The position numbers and the translations under genes were made by a program. Below are positions 28,039-35,828 of a DNA stretch of 54,298 nt, piece after piece; position 1 is the first letter of the stretch; each line of letters begins with the position of its first letter. This DNA comes from Farysia itapuensis (Eukaryota > Basidiomycota > Ustilaginomycetes > Ustilaginales > Ustilaginaceae). The notes beneath the pieces were generated by a model. That model was not told the DNA's origin, did no database searches, and was given only the letters and a program-made list of their open reading frames with translations. The stretch spans positions 1 to 54,298 of the forward strand of contig JALBYC010000044.1 of NCBI GenBank assembly GCA_023212645.1, written 5' to 3'.

Positions 28039-31000
28039 TTAGTGAGGGAGGGAAATGGCACGCAGTGTAGGATCAAGGCCCATGGCGCGTTTGCGTTGAC
28101 GCAGGACCGAGTCAAAGGTAAACCTGTCTTCCAACCATTCGCCGTTGTTGACCAGCAGCACTTTCTGCCGCTCATGACAGCGTAAATCCGGCAGAAGCTT
28201 GGGGGTGATGAGAAAGTACTGCGATGAATCCGACTGGCAGGTAATGTTGACAATGTGGTTGTGCGCTGCACGTTCGGCCTTGCTGTCCATGCCCTGATTA
28301 ATCTCGTCCACCAGCGTAAACGGCGATCGCGACAACTGCAGCAGCGACATGACGTACATGATTGTACTCAGTGCCTTTTCCCCCCCGGACTGATGGTGAC
28401 CCGACAGCGGCGCCAGCTCCTCGTTGTTTCGGAACTTGACCATGATCTCCAGCTTCCACTTTTCGAAATCGGCGTCTTCCCCAATCCGCAGCTCGCCCGC
28501 CAAGCCCAGGTCGTCAAACGCCTTCGAAAAGCGTTTCGACACTTCAGCCACTACACGACGCAGCTTTGGCTCCCACTTGCCCCGCACTGATGACATCTTG
28601 GCCTGCACATCCGTCTGAGCCTTGGCCAGGTCGGTAATGGTTCGAGTGACGGCTGCAATCTCCTCTTTGCGTCGAGTGTACTGCCGAATCACTTCTGGCT
28701 GCACGCCTTCCGCCAGCTCCAGCTTGGACATTTCTGCGCGCAGCTCGCCCGTACAGCGGTCGAGGTTGAGCACCTCTTCGTCATCCGGATCCAGATCGGC
28801 AACCAGATCGCCAGCTCGATCAATCTTTTCCTGTACCGATTCGCGCAGAATGTCGGCATCTCGACGCGCCGCCTTGGCCTGGCGGTTGGCTGCTTCGCAC
28901 GCTTCCATGAGCGCAGTCTCTGACTCTTCCAGCTCCTTGATCATGTTCTCCAGCATGGCAGACGTTGCGTCCCACTGCCACTTGTGCAGCTGCGCCTGGT
29001 GCTTGCGGTCGCAAAGTTGACTGATCCCCACTACGAGCGCTTGGAGGTCCTGCATCTTTTCGCATCGTGTGGCGGTCAGCGCACGTACGGCCTTCATCTC
29101 GCGTGCGCGTCGCTCTTCCATCAAAGGCTCCTTCTCTAGACCCGCCAGCTCCTTGGTTTTAACTTCAATCATGACCCGATTCGCGTCCCATTGCTTTTGT
29201 GCTCTCGCCATGTCGTCGCGTTCGGCTTTGAGCTCCTTGGCCTGATCCTGCAGCTGCTCGACTTTCTTGAGCACATCTTGCTCCTGCTTCATCAACTGGC
29301 CTGTCTGTGACTCTAGCTCCTGGCGCTTGGCGTACAGCTCTTTGATCTGATCTCCAATGCGCGACTGGGTTGCTCGGTCGACGGATCTGACCAAATTCCG
29401 AGCTGGATTGATCTCTCGCGACAGCGTCTGTCGCAGATCAGAGCCATACCGCGATGTGTTGATGGTAAAGTTCTCCATGCCAATGACGAATCGCTGAAAG
29501 TGGCCCGACTGCTCGATTCGTTCCATATCGACCTGCGTGTTGAGGGAAATGGCGATGCGATGCAGGTTGCTCTGCTTGCACAGATGTACCAGCACATCGA
29601 CTGGTCCGTCGACAAAGTCGATCGCGTAGCCGTCGAAACCAAACGAGCCAAGCTCCTCGCGCGGCACGTTGGGCATCATGCTGTTCATCATGATCCCTTC
29701 CACTTCGGCAATCGTGACACGCAGTCTGAGCTTGTCGAGCAGCTCGCGCGTAAGCAAGTCATAGTCGGCTCGTGTCTGACATACGATTGTCTTGAGCACA
29801 TTCCAGGGTATGCATGACTCTACGGCGCTGGCGTACTGCGTGTTTTTGACCTGGATCTCGAGCACGATTGGGTCGTAGACCGGTCGTCTGAACAGATGCT
29901 GATGATCTCGGATCCAGAGCGTGGCCTTGTGGACCTGGTCATCGGATTGGCGGAGCGCTTCAAACCGTTGTTCGCGTACATTGTCGAGGGAAGCCAGTCT
30001 GGTCCGAAGCGAATGCGTCGACTTTTCAATCGTCTGACTTTGCAAGGAGATCTCGTTCTTCTGCTGGGCCAGGTCGCTCTTTTGCAATTGCAACTGACGC
30101 TCGCGATTGCGGATCTCGGTGAGTTCCTTGTTGAGCGTGCTTGTGTCCTGTGCGATGGGCTTGTCACCCATTTGCGCTTTGCGATCCTGGATTTCGGTGC
30201 GCAAATGTTGCATACGAGTCTTTCGGTTCTGCTCGCGCTTGTTGAGGGCACTGATGGCAGCATGCTTGTCGTCAATCTCTTTGCCCAGCTCCTTGATCCT
30301 TTCTACGAGTTTCTTGCGCTTGCCCTCGTCGCTCTTGTGCGTTGAGTCGAGACGCTGCAGCTCCAATTTGACTTTGCCCGTCTTGTCTTCCAGGTCGGTG
30401 CGCTTCTGCCGCAAAGGCTGGCCGCGCTCGGCAGACTCTCGCAGTTCGCGTCGTGCCTGTTCACGTCGAGCTTTGAGCTGGTCTAGTTCCTTTTTGGCCA
30501 TGTTGTACTTTGCCATTGCGACCATGACGTGCAGCTTTTCGATACGCTGTTCGATCTGTTCGCGCTCTTCGAATCGCTGCACATCGACTTCGAGGGCTTG
30601 GTTGCGTTGCTCGAGATGCGATACGTTCTGACGGTATTCTTTCAGCTTGGCCTCGAGCTGTGTGGCCGTTTTGCCGTACTCGATGAGCGCATCATGCCAT
30701 CGGACAAGTTTTGCACCTCCTGCTGCTTTTTGCGTCTCTACCAGTCGTTTTGCGTCCGTCATTCTGGCGAACTCGGCCACCTTGTCCTGGGGCAAAAAGG
30801 AGCAGAGATTGGCGACGTCGATGTTGTAGTCGCTCACCAGTTCGACGACTTTGCTCTGGGTGCTGGAGCGGCCATCGATGAACCAGTCGCTCTGATTGTT
30901 GCTGGTCGAGATGCTTCTCTTGATGACCCTGTTGGACTTGTTGGGCCAGTTTTGAAGCTCGATTTCGATCCAGGCGTCTGTCTTGCCAGCTTTGACAAAG

Positions 31001-31653
31001 GAGCTGACGGTTTTCGCTCTGCCCAGTACGGCAGGCGAGCCACCGAGGCCGAGGGCAATGGCACAGGCGATGCTGCTCTTTCCCGTTCCGTTTGGCCCGC
31101 AGATCATGTTGAGATAGGGACCGACACGAAAGTCGACGGCGTCGTAGGTGAGAAAGTTGTGGAGCGAGATGCGACGGATTGAGCCGGGCAGGAAGCCGTC
31201 GGCAGAGCGTTGACCGCGCTGCACTTCGCCGACCTGATCCGCAGCGCTGCTTTGTGGTTCTTCCTCAGCCAAAAGCGACTCTTCCACCTCTTGTACAACG
31301 TCGTCTTCGTCGCGTGCTGGTGAAAGCACGGCGGAGTCGACGCGCGCCATGCCGTTCGTCTTCCTCCGCTTGCCTGGCAAGTCATCTTGGCTGTCGTTGA
31401 GCGCGTCGCCGTTGGGCGTAATTTGGCTGCTGGACGCGAGAACTTGCAGATGCGATCGTTTCGGCTGTTGATGGACCAGACCTGGCTTTTGAGGAGAGAT
31501 GCTCTTTGGACGGCGCGGTTCAGCCTTGATGCGACTTGGACCACCAGCCGATACGCTCTGGGACTGAGACATGGGCAGCGTGAATGGGTCCTCGTTCTCG
31601 TCTGGCGTGGGTATTCTTGCAGTGACTCTGCTTCTTTCTAGTTTGACGACCAT
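28039..31653 (-). CDS. SMC5: Structural maintenance of chromosomes protein 5
   Basis: 1204 residues from ATG 31653. The ABC head is split: an N-terminal part with Walker A GPNGTGKSS (about 185-193), and a C-terminal part with the signature QSGGEKALST (about 1087) and Walker B FTLVDEINQGMD (about 1112). Long coiled coils flank a hinge at about 590-750. The N-terminal 150 residues are a disordered extension. The hallmark NFLTYDAVDF and the NQGMD variant distinguish Smc5 from cohesin and condensin SMCs. With Smc6 and Nse subunits, including the SUMO ligase Nse2, it acts in homologous recombination and replication-fork repair. It is intronless. Confidence 0.95.
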   Translation of the reverse strand: MVVKLERSRVTARIPTPDENEDPFTLPMSQSQSVSAGGPSRIKAEPRRPKSISPQKPGLVHQQPKRSHLQVLASSSQITPNGDALNDSQDDLPGKRRKTNGMARVDSAVLSPARDEDDVVQEVEESLLAEEEPQSSAADQVGEVQRGQRSADGFLPGSIRRISLHNFLTYDAVDFRVGPYLNMICGPNGTGKSSIACAIALGLGGSPAVLGRAKTVSSFVKAGKTDAWIEIELQNWPNKSNRVIKRSISTSNNQSDWFIDGRSSTQSKVVELVSDYNIDVANLCSFLPQDKVAEFARMTDAKRLVETQKAAGGAKLVRWHDALIEYGKTATQLEAKLKEYRQNVSHLEQRNQALEVDVQRFEEREQIEQRIEKLHVMVAMAKYNMAKKELDQLKARREQARRELRESAERGQPLRQKRTDLEDKTGKVKLELQRLDSTHKSDEGKRKKLVERIKELGKEIDDKHAAISALNKREQNRKTRMQHLRTEIQDRKAQMGDKPIAQDTSTLNKELTEIRNRERQLQLQKSDLAQQKNEISLQSQTIEKSTHSLRTRLASLDNVREQRFEALRQSDDQVHKATLWIRDHQHLFRRPVYDPIVLEIQVKNTQYASAVESCIPWNVLKTIVCQTRADYDLLTRELLDKLRLRVTIAEVEGIMMNSMMPNVPREELGSFGFDGYAIDFVDGPVDVLVHLCKQSNLHRIAISLNTQVDMERIEQSGHFQRFVIGMENFTINTSRYGSDLRQTLSREINPARNLVRSVDRATQSRIGDQIKELYAKRQELESQTGQLMKQEQDVLKKVEQLQDQAKELKAERDDMARAQKQWDANRVMIEVKTKELAGLEKEPLMEERRAREMKAVRALTATRCEKMQDLQALVVGISQLCDRKHQAQLHKWQWDATSAMLENMIKELEESETALMEACEAANRQAKAARRDADILRESVQEKIDRAGDLVADLDPDDEEVLNLDRCTGELRAEMSKLELAEGVQPEVIRQYTRRKEEIAAVTRTITDLAKAQTDVQAKMSSVRGKWEPKLRRVVAEVSKRFSKAFDDLGLAGELRIGEDADFEKWKLEIMVKFRNNEELAPLSGHHQSGGEKALSTIMYVMSLLQLSRSPFTLVDEINQGMDSKAERAAHNHIVNITCQSDSSQYFLITPKLLPDLRCHERQKVLLVNNGEWLEDRFTFDSVLRQRKRAMGLDPTLRAISLPH

Positions 31654-31888
31654 ATTGCGCGTCTACAATGCGGGCATCGCGCTGAATGAAAGAGTGATGG
31701 GGGGAATGAAGGGGTACTGCTGCGCATTTGCATTATCATTATCGGAAGCTTTGCCGACACAAAGGGCCCAAGGTCCGCTAAAAAATAAAAAGAAGACGCG
31801 TAAATTGCCCACTTTTCTAACACACGCGCGCGTCTCGCTCGCTCCCCCAAATTACAATACCGCTATGGGCACACTATATATACACTGG

Positions 31889-33022
31889 CTACATGAACCG
31901 CCTGGAACCGCTGCCAAAGCGGTCACCAAGAGCATTGGCATCAGCGAGCAGTTTCCCCCTCTTTTTCTCGTCCATCAGTTTCCCGCCTACGCTGAGCGCC
32001 GAATCGCGGTCCCAGATGGTAGGTGCGCCGTTCCGTCCGTTTTGCAGGTCGAGATCTTCCCGTTCTTGACGCGTCAATTTGCGTTCCTTGTCCGGCTTGT
32101 CTGTGCTGTGGCGTTTGCGCTGGCGTCTTCTTTCACGCTCCGAGTCTGCGTCTGCGTCTCTGCGCGATGAGTGAGAGTGACGATGTCGATGGCTTCGGTC
32201 GGGAGAGCGTGAACGGTGCCGCGAGTGTCGTCTTCGCTCAGGACGATCGTCGGAACGGTGTCTGTCCTTTTCCTCTTTGCGCTCCTGTCGCCGCTTTTCA
32301 CGATGCTCCTCGATCAGGCTCTTTTCTTTTCTTTGCGCCTTGACCTGCTCTTCTATGACTTTATCGCGACGGGCCTGGACTTCACGCTCCAGGACGGCGG
32401 CACCTGCTTCCTTCTCTGCCGCTGTACTGCTGATGCCAGCCGCTTGGTCTTGCAGTCTTTGCAGCCGTTGTTGTGGTGTTTCTGTCCATAGACTCGTGTC
32501 GGTGTTTTCTCCCGTAGCGCCACTTCGGGCGGAGACACGCGGTGCAGTTTGCGCGAATCCGCGCGATTTGAGGCTGAGTGGATCGCCAGCTACGCTCTGC
32601 AGCGACGCACTATTGCTCACAGAGGGCGGAAGGAGCATCCAGTCCGGTCGTGAATTGGCAGCTTTCTCAGCAGCTCGGTCTGCTTCCTAAACCACAAAGT
32701 GCATTGACAAAATTCAACGGTCCGCCGTCAGTACCACATCTCTGTTGTTCTGGGAGAGCGGCGGTGAGCTTACCTCTTGTGCTTGTTTGCGCCTAGCTTC
32801 TCGCTCGAGGAAGTCCCGTGCACCTTGACCGACCGCACTGCTGAGGTCTGTGGAAGATGGTAGAGCTGGGCCGACTTGTTGTTCGTCGTCAGTGGAGCTG
32901 CTGCTGTCATTGTCGGACGTCGCTGTTCTGCGGAAGCCAGCTGGGAGAGAAGGGCCTGCTATGACTCTTTGCGCTGACGTGCTGGATGAGCGATGCCGCC
33001 CTGTCGCGGTTTGGCCAGACAT
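31889..33022 (-). CDS. GPALPP/DUF3752 nuclear protein, two exons
   Basis: Complement of join(31889..32686, 32774..33022), 348 residues. Exon 1 starts at ATG 33022 and contains the family's GPSLPAGF and VGPALP motifs. Splicing an 87-nt intron joins it in phase 0 to exon 2, giving ...QAQEEADRAAEKAANSRPDWMLLPP; the DWMLLPP motif is diagnostic of DUF3752/GPALPP1. The C-terminal half is a charged coiled coil with an RS/RH-rich block, then a conserved TIWDRDSAL-like segment and a basic end. The RS character suggests a nuclear, perhaps spliceosome-linked, role. Function in this family is poorly known. It is divergent from a WW/FF splicing factor. Confidence 0.85.
32687..32773 (-). other. Intron of the GPALPP/DUF3752 gene
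   Basis: 87 nt, donor GTAAGC after GAG, branch-like TACTGAC, acceptor TTTAG. Removing it joins the GPALP-containing and DWMLLPP-containing frames in phase 0. Confidence 0.85.
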
Positions 33023-33164
33023 GGTTGAGAGAGCTGTCAAACAGAGCCACGATTCAACCACCCTTTTTTGGGCCGTTTCTTCTCAAAATTCCACTCAAAA
33101 TCCGGGCTGCAATAAAGGTTGCGGAGTCTTCTTTCACCTTTGGACATTTTGCGTGGCAGCTAGC
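33023..33164. promoter_or_regulatory. 142-bp bidirectional promoter of two splicing-related genes
   Basis: The whole spacer between the ATG of the GPALPP gene (-) and the ATG of the WW/FF gene (+). It must contain both start sites. No TATA box was seen. No strong palindromic element was recognised. Confidence 0.6.
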
Positions 33165-35377
33165 ATGGCAGCGGACGGGAGGCGTAGGTCGCTCGCCCCA
33201 GGCTGGACAGAGCACGTGAGTCCAACTGGCAGACCGTACTACTACCACGCAGCTTTGGGTAGGAGCACCTACAAGCGTCCTCATCTCAAACGGGAGAAGC
33301 CAGTGTCCAAGCTGAACGTGCCCGGTACAGACGGCTGGCTCCGCGTACGTACCAACAGGGGCAACACATTCTACTTCCACCCCGAAAGCAGACAGTCAGA
33401 GTGGACAGCGCCGCCTGAGATTGCAGACGCGGTCGAGCAGTTGCACGCTGCAGAAGCACGGCAACAGGCCGAAGCGCAAGCGTCGCTGACACGACAAAGG
33501 GCCGAGCTCAAGCGCAAAGCAGAGCACGGCATCCCCATCACCGAGTTCGAAGCGACCAGTGCAGAAAGCGACAAAAAGGCGCGTCTCGACGAAGACGACG
33601 CGCAGGACGGCCAGAACGATACGCAAGAGGCACACCCTACCGCACCACCAGCTGATGAGGAACAAGACGACGCAGAATGGCAGCGTCAACTAGCAGCAGA
33701 AATGGCAGCTGAAGCCGAATCAGCAGACGAAGATGCAGACGGACCAGAAGAGACACAACAAAGCACACATGCAGCGCCGCCAACACAGGATCTAGAAGCT
33801 CTCAAGGCGGCCTTCTACGCCGATCTGACTGCCCTCAACGGCACTGCCAAGGAAATCAACCCCATGGCGCCATGGGATCTCGAGCTGCCCAAATTCAACC
33901 AACAAGCATCGCTCTCACATCTACCCGCCAAAGAGAGGGAGGAAGCATTCAACCAATGGTGCAAGCTGCGTATTCGCGAGAAGCGAGCTGCCAAAACTGC
34001 CGCCGGACCTTCTCCTTCCACCTCTTCAGCGCAGGAGAGCTACGAGCGTCTTTTGAGAGAAGAAGTCCGATCTACCCGGACAAAGTGGCAAGATTTCCGC
34101 TCAGCGTTCAAACGTGATGCAAGGTTTCGCTATTTTACCTCAGACAAGGAACGGGAGAAGCTGTTTGAATCGCATCTCGTGCGATTGGGTGCAGAGAAGC
34201 GAGAGGCTGCTGAACGAGCATCCGAAGCCTTCTCCCAACTCTTGTCCGATACCATGCCGGGCCGGTTTCGCGACAAGGTAGCGGCTGCTGTCAAAGCGGG
34301 CAAAGAGGAAAAGGAGGCTGCAGCTGGCGTGTGGCTCGAGGCGAAACAGACACCTGGCTTAATCCAAGACGAACGATACGATCAAGTGGGCAGCTCCACC
34401 CGCAGGCTGGAGCTGTTTCAGCTGTGGGCTCGAGGCGAAAAGCGAGTAGAACGCACGCCACCCAAGCCAGATGTAGACGAAACAAAGCCAGCACAACCCA
34501 TGTCGAAACACAATGCGACCCAAAAGGCGTTGCGAGAACGGGAGGAAAAAGTGCGACTGGAGCGCGAGAGGATGATGCGACAGAATAGGGCAGCCTTCGG
34601 ACAAGCAACGCGGCAAGACAGCAGGCTGACATTTCAACAGCTTGTCGTTGACAGCATTCGAGATGCACAGATGGACAAGGCGACAGCTATGCGACACATG
34701 TCGAGGGATGCCCGCTTTGACGCTCCGGGACTAAGCGATGCAGACAGACTAGGTTTGCTTGACGAACACATGGCGCGACTTTACCAGAAGCAGCAGTCGA
34801 GACTGGACCGCATCTTTTCTCGTCATGCACGTGGTCTCGACGCACATCAAGACGACGTTCTCGCTTTAACGATGCAAGACGAAGAGCTGAGTCACGGCGC
34901 ATTGCGGTACTTTCGCGAGAATGTAGAGGCGATGGAGAGGGAATACCAGCGTTGGGACCGAGAGCGTCAGACTCAGGCTCAGCAAGACTTTCTGCAGATG
35001 CTGCGCGAAAGTGCCTTTGTCGACTTTTGGGGCCGCTTAAAGAATTCTGCCTCAACCGCAGACAAGGCTCAAGGGGAGGACAGTGACGACGAGAACGGTG
35101 GTGCACTGCTCGACATGGCCGCCAAGGTGGACCTGAACGAGATCCAATCCATTCTCCGAGTACGTGTGTATGCAACGCAGAACCCTGACGATGCTGTAAC
35201 TGACTTCGCTTTTTTTTTCTTCTCAGGGCGATGCACGCTTCAAAGCATTCTCGCACAAACCACACTTGCGAGAAGACTGGATCCGTGTAAGTGCTGCGCT
35301 CAAGAGTGTGTGAGAGAGAGAGAGAAGGCTCAGGCTGACAATGTATATAGCAACATCTTTCGAGTCTGGCCAATTGA
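33165..35377 (+). CDS. WW- and FF-domain splicing/transcription factor (TCERG1/Dre4-like), three exons
   Basis: join(33165..35159, 35227..35286, 35351..35377), 693 residues. Two WW domains lie at about 11-40 and 56-86; the first has Tyr in place of the second Trp (STYKRP). FF domains follow at about 285-342, 345-415, 485-540 and a last one from about 607 to the end. The last FF domain is completed only after splicing: ...IQSILR then GDARFKAFSHKPHLREDWIR then QHLSSLAN stop. Proteins of this type bridge proline-rich splicing factors and the phosphorylated RNA polymerase II tail. Human TCERG1, fission-yeast Dre4 and budding-yeast Urn1 are the closest in layout; Prp40 is the alternative. An in-frame extension upstream to 32850 has no ATG-supported coding character and overlaps the divergent gene. 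Confidence 0.88.
35160..35226 (+). other. Intron 1 of the WW/FF gene
   Basis: 67 nt, donor GTACGT, branch-like AACTGAC, a long T-run and acceptor TCTCAG. Removal links SILR to GDARFKAF, restoring an FF-domain sequence. Confidence 0.85.
35287..35350 (+). other. Intron 2 of the WW/FF gene
   Basis: 64 nt, donor GTAAGT, branch-like GCTGAC, acceptor ATATAG. It leaves a 60-nt middle exon and a 27-nt terminal coding exon. If it is retained, the protein ends eight codons later with a different tail. Confidence 0.7.
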
Positions 35378-35454
35378 AATTGCACGTTACTTTACTTCAC
35401 GTGGCTGATCGATGATCGGATTATTATTATTATTTGAAGAAGAAAAAAAAGTGT

Positions 35455-35487
35455 TGCTTTGCTTTGCTTTGCTGTGCTTTGCTTTGC
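35455..35487. repeat. Imperfect (TTTGC)n array
   Basis: Six to seven copies of a TTTGC/TGTGC pentanucleotide in the region upstream of the PUF gene, next to an ATTC repeat. Probably length-variable. Confidence 0.75.
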
Positions 35488-35697
35488 ATTCATTCATTGA
35501 CACACGCACGTTACTCCTGAACGTGAACCCTCTTCTTGCCTCTCGCTTCCTCCTTCTGCCTCGCTCTGTCCCCTTGTCGCAAGAGGAGAGCCCCCAGTCT
35601 CCCAACCACTAGCATCTGTATCATCATTCACATCCTCAAGCACTCCCTGTACAACAACACACATCGCATCTCTCGCATTTCTCTCATCTCTGCATTG

Positions 35698-35756
35698 GTA
35701 TGTATTGCACCGCACTGTCTCTTTTGTTCCAGCTACTGATTCCCAACCCCCGACAG
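35698..35756 (+). other. Possible 5' leader intron of the PUF gene
   Basis: Donor GTATGT, branch-like CTACTGAT and acceptor CGACAG enclose 59 nt upstream of the PUF ATG. A later CAG at 35801-35803 is an alternative acceptor. Based on splice-site pattern only. Confidence 0.35.
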
Positions 35757-35828
35757 CCTCCTTTTGTACATCTGCTTCCGCCCATGCTTGTTTGCTAACA
35801 CAGCTACATCTCACACACCCACCATACC

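Larger units (their letters stand above)
35378..35828. other. Upstream region of the PUF gene with simple repeats
   Basis: A 451-bp spacer. It contains a TTA run (35420-35434), an imperfect TTTGC pentanucleotide array (35455-35487), long C/T-rich leader sequence and a possible leader intron (35698-35756). No coding gene or RNA gene was found. Confidence 0.55.

Noticed and set aside
31757..31765. ACAAAGGGC, one base from the smut pheromone response element ACAAAGGGA
   Set aside because: A single imperfect copy between two housekeeping genes; expected by chance.
32850..33164. In-frame N-terminal extension of the WW/FF protein
   Set aside because: It overlaps exon 1 of the divergent GPALPP gene, and the first convincing ATG followed by the WW domain is at 33165.
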